A DNA stretch of 64,000 nt from Talinum fruticosum (lineage: Eukaryota; Streptophyta; Magnoliopsida; Caryophyllales; Talinaceae), in assembly GCA_021018815.1 (NCBI GenBank), contig JAITYX010000086.1:1054001-1118000 (forward strand), read 5' to 3'. Below the pieces are notes generated by a model. The model was not told where the DNA came from, did no database searches, and was given only the letters and a program-made list of their open reading frames with translations. The translations under genes were made by a program, and so were the position numbers. Shown piece by piece: positions 23,919 to 35,620 of this stretch (within the stretch, counting starts at the first letter, position 1; every line of letters begins with the position of its first letter).

Positions 23919-24390
23919 ATCTCCCCTTTTTGATGAAAGACATTCCATACCGAGATAGAAACTTTGTTAGTAAAATAATCATGAGTTTTCATTCTTAGTA
24001 GAATATATCGAATACGAAGTAGTGAGTGAAGTTATTCGTTCTTAGAACATTTATGTAGATAACTCATACAGACTAAGAATATGAGCACTTATATTAGAGT
24101 GAGAGAGGAGAAAAAATGTGAGCGAGATATATCGAGCAAAACTAAATAATAAGAGATTCGAGACTCGAAAGAGTGAACTCAGTAATAATTATGCTCTAAA
24201 ATAAAAACTTCATTCATTTATACACAAAAATAAGAAAATACACAAAAGGAGGTGAGAAAACTCCCTAAATAAGACAACAATTTGTTCTAGTATTCTCCCC
24301 TTGCTTTTTAGAAAAAAATAAAAAACAGGGAAGAACGTATCAAGTTGATGTAATTGATGTCCGGACAAAAAAAAACGAACAAGAAAAAAA
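23919..24390 (-). other. S6 3' UTR with polypurine tracts
   Basis: Primary tract AAAAAGGGGAGAT (minus strand) at 23919-23931. Further AAGGGGAGAA near 24294-24303 and a weaker run near 24262. No gene is seen. Confidence 0.7.
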
Positions 24391-25987
24391 TTAAGATGGT
24401 GGAGCAGGGACGGTTTGTGTTGAGGCGGATGCGCGGGCGAGTGCGACGGCGCTAGTAAGCCTCGGGAGGATGTGGAAGATCGGGGCGGCGGCAGCACTGG
24501 AATCTCCGAGTAGTGGCTCAGCTCCGAGTGGTTAACCGTAACTAAGTCATCCAGAGGCTCATCCTCTTGGACAACTATAGAGGGGGTGCTTCTTCCGGTT
24601 TGACCGCTGTGGATTGTCTAACTTCGCAGGGTCTTCGACTCACTCGGACTCACTGTCCGAGCCGATCGGTCCGGGTTGAGGAACTGCAGCACCTTGTCCG
24701 TCGGCTCCTTCCTTCCGCATCCTTCGCCTCTTCCTTCTCTTCCTCCTCCTCGGAATGAGCTACTTCAGCCGCAACTTGCTCTTCTTCTTATGCTCGCCTC
24801 TTCGGAGGGAGACTTGGCAAGGCTCGAGGACTCCTCGGATATATCCGAGTTGTCCAGGTCCTGAATAGCCTTCATTCGCCTTTCTCGAAGGAGCTCAAGC
24901 TGCTCCTATTGCTTCTTTACTAGATTTTTCATTTCGAGGAGCACATCCTATTGCTCTCGAATATGAAATTGGACCGTCTTCCGGTTGATGGTCTTGTTCT
25001 CGAAGGACGATTATGAAGGAGCGAAGGGTGTCTCGAATTTCCGCGGACACAGAGGTGACCTTATCTATCGGCAGTGGCTTCGAGAGGAGGACCCGAGGTG
25101 GAAGCACCACCAGGTGGAGGAGGGAGTGAGAGGTGAGTCCGAGTCCGAGTCCGAGGTAGGGGTGAGGAGGCCTCGGTTCTAACTCGTGGACCCGGACACC
25201 GAGGCTTCGTTTCTGTACCCGTAACCAAGAAGCTCCTTCCTGCCAACAACGATGGCAGCCTCGACACTTTATTTGGGTCCGAGGGGAGGAGAACCTTGAA
25301 CCGCTTGAAAACAAGAGTTAGAAAGGCTCCTAAGGGAAGAGGGGTTGATTTCTTTGACCGAGCCGGCACGAGTGGCCATTTGCTTGATGATAGCTAGTAA
25401 AAGGTCTACATCATAGCCCACAAGGATATCGAATAAAGCTTTGAGAATCTTAGAGTTAGGATTCTCTTTGTTGGAATGATGAGAGAAGAATGTTCTCAAC
25501 GAAGGAAGCACATAAGTCCGGCCTTAGCCTTCATCCGAGTCACGAGAGAAATTCTTGCGTGACTCGGGGACTTCCTTGGCATATTTTTCGAAGAACTCAT
25601 CTGCAATCTTGTTGAAAGGGATAGGATTACGGTTGAGAAAGATAAAGGAAACTTTGAAGAGATGAAGGAGAAGAGATAGATTTATGCGCACTATCGTGTT
25701 GCGAACTCTTGAGGTGATAACTCCCTCGGAGCAGGAAAGATTAGAGTAGAACTCAAGCAACGAGTTTTGGGTAAATGAACTCACCGAAGCAAAGAAAGTT
25801 ATAGACTCCATTAGTTTTAATGTGCTTCAACCATGAAAACGAAGGGTTGGAAAAAACTTGTCATCCAATGTGAGATGTTGGGTGACGGTGATTTTGGAGG
25901 GGTTAGAAGGACCCCTTTGGTTTTCTTGGTTCTAGGTTTCTTGGTTGTAGACCCTAGAAAGTCTTGGGCTGAACCTCTTTTAGTCAT
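24390..25987 (-). pseudogene. S6 aORF
   Basis: Start at 25987 (Met-Thr-Lys-Arg-Gly, aligned with the S8 and S9 starts). 25524-25811 carries the conserved block: LLEFYSNLSCSEGVITSRV, then helix, then NRNPIPFNKIADEFFEKYAK and VPESRKNF. 25269-25511 continues with LRTFFSHHSNKENPNSKIL and ALFDILVGYDVDLLLAIIKQ. The middle (24895-25370) is Pro/Ser/Arg-rich with SLPPPPGGASTS. The C-terminal part around 24700-24960 reads as Glu/Lys-rich coiled coil on this strand. No transmembrane segment is evident, which argues against a simple envelope-like protein. Several frameshifts. Confidence 0.68.
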
Positions 25988-26009
25988 GGCTGAAGTGTTA
26001 GAGGTGAAA

Positions 26010-26041
<32 letters not shown>

Positions 26042-26481
26042 AGAGAGAGTACAAAGAGCTTTGAGTGCGAGAGTAAGTGAGCGACAGATTAGGGTAGCAG
26101 AGAGTAAAGTAGGGAAATGAAGGAAAAGGGATGCTATTTATAGCGAAAGGAATGTCCTTCAGTATTCGTTCTTACCTAAACCTATAACGGTCGCCTAAGA
26201 CAGTGTGACGGTTCTGTTCTCCAACGGTTAGAATTCTAGTGTCTTTCTCCCGACGGCTAGTTCACCGATTGATGCGCGGGGTAGAGTGAGAGGAAAAGAG
26301 ATATTTTAAAAGAAATTTATGAAATTCTCCACTAATCTAGAGATGATTTCGAAGTTTGAAGTCCATTTTTCTAAAAAGTTGAGTATGACCTAATAAGGTT
26401 TCGAGTGACTCGAAAGCGTAAGCGAATCATAATCATGTAACACATAATCATGTAAGATAATTTCTCTTAGAAGACACATAA
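25988..26481 (-). other. S6 pol-aORF spacer with internal TATA box
   Basis: Uninterrupted spacer. CTATAAATAG (minus strand) at 26134-26143 lies about 150 bases before the aORF start. Between them is a CT repeat on the sense strand (GA run 26011-26041). The palindromic TTTCGAGTGACTCGAAAG is near 26399-26416. No gene is seen. Confidence 0.65.
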
Positions 26482-27487
26482 TCATGCATTTATCATGCCA
26501 AGTTCATTCCTAATAAAACAAAACTGATCCTTACCAAGTGGCTTAGTGAAGATATCGACTAACCGAAATTTTGTAGGAATGAATTCAAGTTCAATATCAC
26601 CTTTGTCATAATGATCTCTCGGAAAATGATACCCGACCTCAATATGCTTTGTCTTTGAGTGCTGAACTGGATTCTTAGTGATGTTTATTATACTCTGGTT
26701 ATCTCACTTGATTGGAATTGATTTGAATAAAAGTCCAAGATCTTTCAAGTGTTGCTCGATCCATAGAATCCGAGCACGAGCATGCTCCAGCTGCAATGTA
26801 GTAAGCTTCAGCGAGTTGATAGAGCAACTTGGTTCTCGCTTCTTTGAGTGTCAAGATATAAGGGATTAACCCGAAACTGGCATGCTCCTGATGTGCTCTT
26901 TCTATTAACCTTGTATCCAGCATAGTCAGCATCCGAGTATCCTGTGCGGGTCGGTTCCGAGTCTCTTGAGAAGCATAAACTTAGATTCCGATTCCCTGCA
27001 AGATATCTAAAAATTCTCTTTACTTGTAGTGAGATGTGATTCTTTTGGATTAGCTTGGAATCTTGCACACAAGCATACAGTAAACATAATGTCCGGCCTC
27101 ATCTGGATGTGAGATATAGCGAGAGATCCAATCATACCTCGATAGAGTTTCGATCTACTTGCTTTACCTTTTTCTTCCGAGTCCGGTTTCATGTTGCTAA
27201 TCATTAGTGTTACTTGCATGTTTTGCATCTTGAAGCTTGTACTTCTTCAGCAACTCCTTGGTATACTTAGATTGATGAACATAGATTCCATCATTATCTT
27301 GTTTGATTTGTAGACCAAGAAAGAAATTGAGCTCTCCCATCGTGCTCATTTAGAATTCCTGTCTCATCAACTCAAAAATTCTCGACAGAGATTTTCATTA
27401 GTAGCTCAAAAAATTATATCATCAACATAAATTTGAATAATAAGAAAGTTTTCCCCTTGGTTTTTATGAAAAGAGTTTTGTCAATTT
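26482..27487 (-). pseudogene. pol: S6 pol: RNase H and partial RT
   Basis: Copia RNase H with stop at 26482-26484 after the GMINA-type end. 26808-27068 holds FRYLAGNRNLSLCFSRDSE and YSDADYAGYKVNRKSTSGAC. The RT palm with an intact YVDD lies at 27418-27429. The N-terminal RT, integrase, protease and gag are absent because S7 interrupts at 27488. Frameshifts split the remaining part at least three times. Confidence 0.85.
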
Positions 27488-29027
27488 TGAAGACTCGGAC
27501 CTTACATATATATACCATTCTGAGTTCCATCAAGGGATCGGGTATAAGACTTCATCTCTCACAAGGTTTTGATTAAAAGTCATTCTATCTCGCTTTAATG
27601 ACTTTTACGAGTGATATAGCATATTTTCCGAGTGTTACGGAATCTATCGTATATATTCTATTTTAACTCTAACTGAATCGAAAGCATATTCTTGCTTATC
27701 GGTTCACACACGGTTTCGAGTCACTCGGACACCACTCGGATATATTACATGTTCCAACACTTGTTCTATTTTGCATAAAATCGAGTCCGACTTCATGATC
27801 TAAGTTTGATTGGATTCCTATGTTAATTCATATCTCTAGGTCAGCATGCTTGGTTTGAACATTGGCAGTCTAGATCAAGTCTTTCCACTCGATGTTATTT
27901 ATTTGACTTGCTTGGCTTCTAGACCGACTCAAATGGAATTTGAGTATAATGGATATTAGACTCAGAAAATTTCATTTCTTTCGACTCGGATAATTATGCA
28001 CTTAATTATCTTAATTAAAATAATTATCTCGTGTCTAACCTTGGACCAAAGTATTTTATACTTTGAGAACCTAATTGATTTACTTTTGTAGGTTATTCAA
28101 ACGAGGCTATTCTATTTTTGAATTACAAAAGTAACCGGCTTCAAAATGTCAAATCACCAGCAGACAAGGCTTTTTCCATCTCTAACCGAGGCCCGGACAA
28201 TCGTGTCGGGGTTGTCCGTTTCCAAACCGGAAATCCGCAACGCTAAGCATAACGGTGGTTTCCACCCCATTTTTCGGACACCACCAGTGGATTGGGACTT
28301 CCAAAGGAGTCAAGAGCTATTGCCCAACGTTCACACCTCAATGGATATTTTCGAGTGACTCGGAAAATCCATTGAAACGGTCACAAAGGACTTCCAAGTC
28401 GAAGATAATCACAACGGCTAATATGTTTGGTTATCTATAAATAGAAGCCAACTCTCAAGACTTGAAGCTTGCTGAACAACCTGTCAATACACGCACTTAA
28501 GCAAAAAGTCATTGTATTTCATTCTCAATCTTCTACTTATAACTCCAACTCTGTACTTAATATCCTTGTGAGTTGTAAGGTCTTGTAATCAGTTTACAAA
28601 CACTCATTCTTACTTTCTAAGTAAGGTCCCTTGACCGAGCTGTAAGGGTTAACTCAGCTCGGTTGTCCCTAATTGTAAAGGTTACCTCGGTTAGGAAGTA
28701 CTAGATCGAGATAAGGTAATTTATGAGTTTAGGAAAATCTTGAAAGGAATTGTCTAAGGGAGCAATTCGGTTGAGTCTTTCTACCGTATTTTGTGGATTC
28801 AAAATAGTGGATTTGACTTGGTGCTTGGATTAACACCGACCTTGGTTTTCTCGCCATAGGAGGGTTTCCGCGTAACTTTCTGAGTTAGCACTTTTCTTAG
28901 TCCAATCTAAACTTAGACTCTCCACAGAGTCATCTCTAGTTTTATTCTTCCATTACTTGTTTAATTTTCCCCATCACCCTATTCACCCCCTCTAGGGTGA
29001 CTTAGTCTCTCCAAGAGCAAACCTTCA
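27488..29027 (+). repeat. S7 5' LTR, full length
   Basis: A 1,540-base LTR from TGAAGACTCGGACC to AGAGCAAACCTTCA. TATA box CTATAAATAG at 28435-28444. The U3 palindrome TCGAGTGACTCGG lies near 28351-28363. Confidence 0.9.
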
Positions 29028-29029
29028 AT

Positions 29030-29040
29030 TGGTATCGAGC
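29030..29040 (+). promoter_or_regulatory. S7 primer-binding site
   Basis: TGGTATCGAGC two bases after the 5' LTR. It is complementary to initiator-Met tRNA apart from one missing A. Confidence 0.85.
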
Positions 29041-29086
29041 CTAGCCTTTCAGAAATGATCTAACCATCCAAAGGTTTAAAGATCAA

Positions 29087-30523
29087 ATGGTTCGGAACAA
29101 TGAAGAGTTCGATGAAGGAAGATCTTCCAACGAGCCACCAAAGTTCAAAGGATCTAACTTCGTGCACCTGGAAGAAGCTCATGGAATGTTTCCTGCTGGA
29201 TCATGATGAGGATATCCGGAATATCATATAAGTAGGAAACTACATTCCCATGAAGACGGAAGAAACAAGACTCATGCCCAAGACAAAGGCTGAGTTCACT
29301 GCCGATAAAGCGAGAGAAGTTATGATGTGCGCCATCAGCCCGTAAGAGTACAACCGAGTGTCTGTTTGTGACATAGCAAAAGAAGTATGGGACACACTGG
29401 TCAACACTTATGAAGGCACAAGCCAGGTCGGACAAGCGAAGATAAGCCAATATCTTCCCAAGTATGAGCTGTTCAAGATGGAGCTAGAAAAGAACATCAC
29501 TCGGATGTTCATCCGCTTCACCGAGATTACTAATAATCTCAAAATCTCTAGGTAAAAAGATTTCCCATGAGGAAATGTGCAGAAAGATACTCGAAGCCTA
29601 CCCAAGAGAAGATGGGGTCCTAAGGTGATGGCCATTGAAGAGGCTCATAACCTGTCCCAACTCAAGCCGGACGAACTCATTGGGAAACTACTCACCCACG
29701 AGATACATCCGGAAGAGGAGGATGCAGAGGTCAGCACCAAAAAGAATATTGCGCTTAAAGCCTCGGAAACCAGAGAAGTAAATTTGAGTTCCTCAAACTC
29801 GGAAGAGGATCCCATGGCACTCATCGCTAGAGGCTTCAAGAGAATGATGAAACACAAGAGATGGGATAAGAAGCCAAGAGAAGAATTCTATAAGAAAGAC
29901 AAGAAGGATAGAAAAGGTAAGCACTCTTCCCCTTCAAAGTTATCTTTGACTAAGAACTCGGCTGTTTTGAATGTGGCGGCAAGGAACACATAGTCAAGGA
30001 CTCGTCCCAAGAGAAAGAGGGACAGAAAAAGAAAAAGGCTATGATGGCCACATGGAGTGATGAAGACTCATCGGAAGATGATGAGGACTCAAATGACTCA
30101 AAATGTCCGATGACACTCTCGACCCAAAAGCTAAACAGAGTCGGACTCAGATTACTCGGACAATGAGGAAAAAATCCTCAGGAGGTAATTGAATACTTCC
30201 TCAAATTCTCCAAAGTTGATTTAGCCACATATATTTTTACTTTGGTAGAAAAGTCTAATTCGGATTCTTCTTAATTTAAAGAACAACTTGAGTCTATTAC
30301 TTCGAGAGCATCTCTTTGAAAAACGAATTGGAAAACCGAGACTTACTCTAAGAGAACTCAAGACTAGTGCTCAATCTAATGAGACCGAGTCCGAGTCGCT
30401 CGAAGAGAGAATGAGCACTTGAAGCAAAAGCTCAACGAGTCTCAAGAACTTGTTTTAAAATTTACTCAAGCTTAGAAAAACCTTGATATGCTCTTTGGAT
30501 CTTAATGTGTCTCCTTCAGAAAA
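29087..30523 (+). pseudogene. gag: S7 gag
   Basis: Start at 29087 (Met-Val-Arg-Asn-Asn-Glu-Glu-Phe), in frame with PPKFKGSNFVH. The capsid region continues in pieces: 29358-29555 (CDIAKEVWDTLVNTYEG, ITRMFIRFTEITNNLK) and 29577-29993 (LPKRRWGPKVMAIEEA, HEIHPEEEDAEVSTKKN, MALIARGFKRMMKHKRWDKK, a Lys-rich tail). The zinc knuckle near 29955-30005 is frameshifted. The MATWSDEDS motif is near 30047, followed by a coiled-coil-like segment to 30510. Protease and pol are absent. Confidence 0.83.
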
Positions 30524-31655
30524 ACCTTATCTCGATCTAGTACTTCCTAACCGATGTAACCTTTACGACTAGGGACAACTGAGCTAAGTTAACCCTTACA
30601 GCTCGATCAAGGGACGTTACATAGAAAGTAATGACTCTTGGAGTTGTAAGCCGAAGATTGAATATGTAAATAATGACTTTTGCTTAAGTAATGTGTTTCA
30701 ATAATAATTCCAACAATCTTCAAGTCTTGTGATGTGGCTTTTATTTACGAGATGACCAAGCATATTATTCGTTGTGTCCGGTTTCTAGACTGAAGTCTTT
30801 CCTGGCCATTGTAACGACTCTTCGAAGTGGCTTAGAAAAGATACGTTGAGATGTGAACATTGTGCAACAACTCTTAGCTTCTAAAGGTGCTCCAGTCAAC
30901 TGGTGATGTGTGGAAAGTAATGTGGAAAGCACCGTTGAGCTTAGCGTTGAAGTTTTCCAGTTTTGGAAACGAGACAACCACGACAAAGCGCCCGAGCCTT
31001 GTTCAAAAGTAGATAGGCCTTGTCTGACGGTGATTGATAGCCTAAAGCCGGTTACTTTTGTAATTCAAAAATGAGATATCCTCGTTTGGATAACCTACAA
31101 AAGTAAAGAACTTTGGTTCTCAAAGTATAAAATACTTTGGTCCAAGATTAGGCACAAATAATAATTTAATTAAGATAATTAAGTGCATAATTATCTTAGG
31201 CATAGAGGAGTGGAAATTTTTGAGTCTAATATTCATTATACTCGAATTTCGTCGAGTTAGTCCTAAGAGAGATCAAGTTAAAAGAGTAAAAACATCAGAG
31301 TATGAAGACTTAATCCGGACAAATAGGTCTCAAATAGACAAACTGACTTAGAAAGAGAAATTAACACTGTAATTCACTTTATGTTGAAATATACGGTTAG
31401 AACTCGGATGAAAAGTGTTAGAGAGATTATTTAAGCATGCGATAGATCCGAGTGCCGTCCGAGCGAGTCGAAACACTAATGTAGAAGATATATAAGAATG
31501 TGTTTTCCGAGTCGAGTCACAAACGAATGAAAACATCTACGGGAATTTCTATAACACTCGGAATGACTAGTAATAAAAACTTAGGAGGGATGAGGTTTGC
31601 ACCTGAGACTTCATGTAGTACTCAAAATGATTTGTATTTAGAGTCTAAGTCTTCA
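30524..31655 (-). repeat. S8 3' LTR, truncated
   Basis: Starts in mid-LTR at about 30524 (a short AGAAA overlap with S7 gag) and ends TAAGTCTTCA at 31655. It aligns with the S8 5' LTR, e.g. GGCACAAATAATAATTTAAT at 31150 and 41700. The TATA position is degraded. Confidence 0.85.
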
Positions 31656-32150
31656 ATGTCCCCCTTTTGGATGAAAGGCATTCCACACTCAGATAGAAAC
31701 TTTGTTAGTGAAAAACATGAGTTTTCATTCTCACTTAGTAGAACATAGTTAGTGAAGTATTTCATAATCGGAAAAGCCATTGTAGACACTATCACTTTGC
31801 TTAGAACATTTATGCGAATAACACATTAACCAAAAAAATATGAATAGCTATATTAGAGCGAGAACAATAACAAATATGAATAGATATAGCAGAGAAGAAA
31901 ATAAATAACAAGAGATCGAACTCAAAAATAGCTAACTCAGAAAGGATTCTCGCTGAAAGAAAATTCATTCATATATACACGAGAGAAAAAAAAATACAAG
32001 ATAGAGGGTGAGCTCCCCTAAACATAACAACATCAATTTTTTCTGTTTTTCTCCCCTTGTATTTCATCACAAAGAAACAAAACAGGGAAGAAAAACATCA
32101 AGAAGATACAGTTGATGTTTGGACAAAAAGATAAAACTAAAGAAAAGAAA
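31656..32150 (-). other. S8 3' UTR with polypurine tracts
   Basis: Primary tract CCAAAAGGGGGACAT (minus strand) at 31656-31670. Further runs near 32012 (TTTAGGGGAGCT) and 32050 (AGGGGAGAAA). No gene is seen. Confidence 0.7.
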
Positions 32151-33782
32151 TTAAGATGGGAGTACTGGGGTTGCTTGAGGTGGATGAGCGAGCAGTGCGC
32201 CGGCGTTGGTAGGCTTGGGATGACGTTGAAGACCGTGGTGGCGGTAGCACCAAGATATCAGTGCTGGCTCGGCTTGACTGACCGACCCAGAACTAAGTCA
32301 TCTAGGGGCTCATCCTCCTCGAATACCGTGGAGAGAGGTGCTTCTTTAGTTTTGACCATTGTTGACCGACGAACATCCATAGGGTCTTCGACGCACTTAG
32401 AGTACTTGTCCGAGCCGATCAACTCCGGTTCGGGGACTTCAGTACCTTCTCCCTCTTGCTTGAGCGGCTTCCTTCTTTTTTCTTCTTCCTCCTTGTCCTC
32501 TTCATCCTTTTCCTCCTTCTCTTCCTCCTTCTCCTCAGTCGAGCTGCTTTAGTCGCAGCCTTCTTCTTCTTCTTTTGCTTCTACGGAAGGGACTTGGCTA
32601 GGCTTGAGGACTCCTCAAAAGTATCCGAGCTTTCGGGTCCTGAGTAGCCTTGGATCTCCTTTCTTGGAGGAGCTGAAATTGCTCTTGTTGCTCATTGATT
32701 AGGCCCTTCATCTCGAGGAGTAGATCCCGGTGCTCTTGGATCCGAGGTCGAGCTATCTTCCGGTTGATGACCGGATTTTAAAGAACGGTTTTGTAGGAGT
32801 GGAGAGTGGCCCAAAATTCTTCGGTCATGGAGAAGATCTTGTCTATAAGGACTGTAGACAAGGCAGCAGTGGGCTGTAGAAGGTGGTTATGAGGTAGATG
32901 CACCACCAGGTGGAGGAGGGAGAGATAGGGGAGTTTGAGTTTGAGTCCGAGGAGGAGGTGAAGGTGGCTTTAATTCGGACCCATGAACCCGGACACCGGG
33001 CTTGATTTCCTGGTACCCGTATCCTAGAAGTTCCTTCCCGCCTACTACAATGGCAGCCTCGGACACTCGCATTTGGGTGTGAGGGGAGGGAACCTTAAAC
33101 CGCTTAAAAACTATAGTTTGAAGGGCTCGAAGGGAAAAGAAAAGGATTTCTTAGATTAAGCTGGCACAATGGCCATTTTCTCAAGGATGGTTGGGAAGAG
33201 GTCTACATCGTAGCCCTCGAGGATATCAAACGAGCTTTGAGAATCTTAGAATTGGGATTCTCTTTGGTCGAGTGATGAGAGAAGAAAGTTCTCATCGAAG
33301 AAAGCAAAGCGAGTCTAGCCTTAATCTTCATCCGAGTCACCGAGAAATTCTTTCGTGACTCGGGGACCTCCTTGGCATATTTTTCGAAAAACTCATCCGC
33401 AATCTCGTTGAAAGGGATGGGATTGCAGCTGAGAAAGAGATAGGAGACTTTAAAAATATGGTGGAGGAGGGAAAGCTTGATACGAACAACCGTTTCTCGG
33501 ACTCGTGAGGTGATGACTTGCTCGGAGTCCAAAAGATTAGAATAGAACTCGGCAATGAGTTCCGGGTATATGAACTCACCGAAGTGCGAAAGTTGTAAAC
33601 TCCAGTAGTTTTGATGTGAGCCAATCACGAAACGATGTGGTTGGGAAGAACTTGTCATCCAACGTGAGGTGTTGGGTGATGAATACTTTTGAGGGGTTAG
33701 AGGTACCCTCTTGAGTTTGTTTGGTGCGAGGTTTCTTGATCACGGACACTAGAAAATCTTTAGCTGAACATCTTTTAGGCAT
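32150..33782 (-). pseudogene. S8 aORF, best-preserved copy on this strand
   Basis: Start at 33782 (MPKRCSAKDFLVSVIKKPRT), then GTSNPSKVFITQHLTLDDKF. 33203-33658 is open for 151 codons: EFIYPELIAEFYSNLLDSEQ, VITSRVRETVVRIKLSLLHH, NPIPFNEIADEFFEKYAKEV, PESRKNFSVTRMKIKARL, LSSMRTFFSHHSTKENPNSK. A Gly/Pro-rich SLPPPPGGASTS stretch is at about 32887-32930. The C-terminus (32450-32700) reads as Glu/Lys-rich coiled coil. The fold is unknown. The pattern resembles plant-transposon-encoded proteins annotated 'putative plant transposon protein'; a profile search would settle that. Confidence 0.7.
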
Positions 33783-33924
33783 GGATGAAGATTTTAGAGT
33801 GAGAGACAAAGTGAACTCAAAAGAGAGAGAAAGAGAGTGAGTACTGTGAGCTTTAAAAGCGAGTGCGAGTAAATAAGAGAGTAAGTGAACAGAGAGTAAG
33901 TAGCGAAATGAAGGTAAAGGGATG

Positions 33925-33934
33925 CTATTTATAG
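33925..33934 (-). promoter_or_regulatory. TATA box upstream of S8 aORF
   Basis: CTATAAATAG on the minus strand, about 145 bases before the aORF start, with a CT-rich leader between them. The same arrangement is seen in S2, S6 and S10. Confidence 0.5.
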
Positions 33935-33976
33935 TGAAAAGGAATGTCCTTTAATATTCGAGTCTAACCTATCGCT

Positions 33977-35254
33977 TGGGCGTAAATGATGTATATTATA
34001 TGCCTCCTAACACATGTTTTTGGCTCGTAAATAATATAATTTTATGAGCAAACCAAGCTTCAAAATCCATATTCAATTTGTCGGAGCCATGTTAGACCAT
34101 CCGTAAGCCCATGTGAAAGTTCCGCAAGAGTTTCGAAAGTTCGAAGTAAGGTTTCAAAATCACCACACACTCAAAGTTCAAGTATTTGTGGCATTCCGGG
34201 ACCCAAGAAGAACCTCTCGAGGACCCTTCGGAGCAATCACAAGTCATTAAGATCACCTCATACTAGTCTCGGTGCCGCCCAACGAAAGTGAAAGCAAGAA
34301 AAGGCCATTTGGAGGCCCCACGGCCTGCCCACAAGCCATGGCACAGCCTGTGGCAGCGCCCACGTTCTGACCCATGGCCGTGGGAGAGGCCGTGGTGGCC
34401 CTGTTTTGGGCAATTTTCTATTTTTCAGCCGAGAGACATGGCACGGTCATGCCCGTGCCACTTGGCACGACCGTGCCAAGGCCCCATAACTCATTTTGAC
34501 TATTTTTAAGCTATTTAAACCGGCTTTTGGCGACATCTTGGAGAGGCTTCTTGAAGAGAGCCCTTGCTTAGGGTTTAAGAGTTAGATTAGATTTATAGTT
34601 AGCCAAATTAAAACTCAATTAGAAAGATTAATTAGATTAGATTAGTGTAGATTTGGGTTGAAGATTGTGAACCATGGAGCTTATATGGCTAAGCTTTCTT
34701 CTTCTCTCTCTCTTTATTTCTTACTTTATTCTTGTTCATTTTGTTAGACTTATGTTAGTTTAGTTAATGTTTTGTTTAAATGTTTGCTATTTTGTTGTTG
34801 ATTTATGTTCATTTGTTTGATTTATGCAAGTTAGTTTAGTCTTCTCTTTCCTCTCCATGCTTATTTGCTATATTGCTAGTTTAGACTTTACCTTGAGTTT
34901 TCTCATGTTTAATTAGTAGTTTGGTTGGATTGTGTTGTGATTAGCTCTTTGATGGCTAGTTAGTCATGTATTAGGTTTAGTTACATCCAATTTATACTTT
35001 CAAATTTGAGTTTTCACTCATGCCTACCAAGTGTTCGATAAAATGCTTGAAAGAGTTTTTATCTATGTTCAGCCACCTTTTTAACTTTAATTTAGTTTTC
35101 ATTACTTAATATTCCTGCATCTTTGATTTGGCCTAGCTTGAGTCATTCGGATTAAGGTATAATACTTGAAACCCTACTCCCTGTGGTTTGACACCCTTGA
35201 ATACTCACTCGAGGTCATTTTCCTTTGTGAACCGTAGAAACTGCGACGAACACA
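33977..35254 (+). mobile_element. X2: probable solo LTR of another Ty3/gypsy element
   Basis: A 1.28-kb block foreign to the S8 spacer. It starts near TGGGCGTAAATGATG and ends near GCGACGAACACA. The end region (CCCTACTCCCTGTGGTTTGA, then a short stretch before the terminus) resembles the 3' end of Tat/Athila-type gypsy LTRs. The GC-rich centre (34300-34500) is dense in GGCACG/CGTGCC inverted motifs. No primer-binding site or coding domain is present. Exact ends and target-site duplication could not be fixed. Confidence 0.6.
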
Positions 35255-35620
35255 TACACCTCTAACGGTCGCCTCGGATAGGTGTGATGTTTCGCTCTAC
35301 AACGGTTAGAATTCCAGTGACTTTCTCCCAATGGCTAGTTCACCGATCAATGCACGCGGTAGAGAGAGAGAAAACGAGAAATTTTAAATGAAATTTCGAA
35401 ATTCTCGCACTTATCTAAAGATGATTTCGAAGTTTGAAGTCCACTTTGCTAAAAAACTAAGTCCGACTCAGTATGGTTTCTGAGTGACTCGGAAAAATAA
35501 ATACATAATAACTCTTAGCTTAGTTTCACTCGGTCAATTGGACCAATTATTCTTAAGGTAAAGAAAGACAACATATAACACATAATCATGCAAGATAATT
35601 TCACTTAGAAAATCACATAA

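Larger units (their letters stand above)
22468..27487 (-). mobile_element. S6: 3' half of a Sirevirus, split by S7
   Basis: Minus-strand copy with a full 3' LTR, 3' UTR, aORF, spacer, RNase H and part of RT. The left border is an exact LTR end inside the S4 LTR. On the right, the plus-strand element S7 starts at 27488 inside the RT; sequence beyond S7 that would continue S6 is not present. Confidence 0.82.
27488..30523 (+). mobile_element. S7: Sirevirus 5' LTR and gag
   Basis: Plus-strand copy inserted in the S6 RT. It has a complete 5' LTR, primer-binding site and gag, then stops at about 30523, where the minus-strand S8 LTR starts in mid-sequence. Left flank AATTT (27483-27487) is a candidate target-site copy; the partner is lost. 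Confidence 0.83.

Noticed and set aside
24210..24497. C-terminal transmembrane-like stretch (FFPVFYFFL, LLLCIFLFL) beside the S6 aORF
   Set aside because: It lies downstream of the likely aORF stop, in T-rich 3' UTR, and the equivalent frame is not kept in S9 or S10. It does not support an envelope protein.
25980..26045. GA microsatellite as an independent satellite
   Set aside because: It occurs at the same place in other copies, so it belongs to the conserved aORF leader.
32112..32552. A 146-codon plus-strand frame, Ser-rich at its end
   Set aside because: It is the antisense of the Glu/Lys-rich C-terminal tail of the S8 aORF. The Ser/Phe runs are the complement of GAA/AAG codons.
34288..34509. 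Open frame rich in Trp, Pro and Arg
   Set aside because: A by-product of the repeated GGCACG/CGTGCC motifs of the X2 LTR; no domain and no start context.
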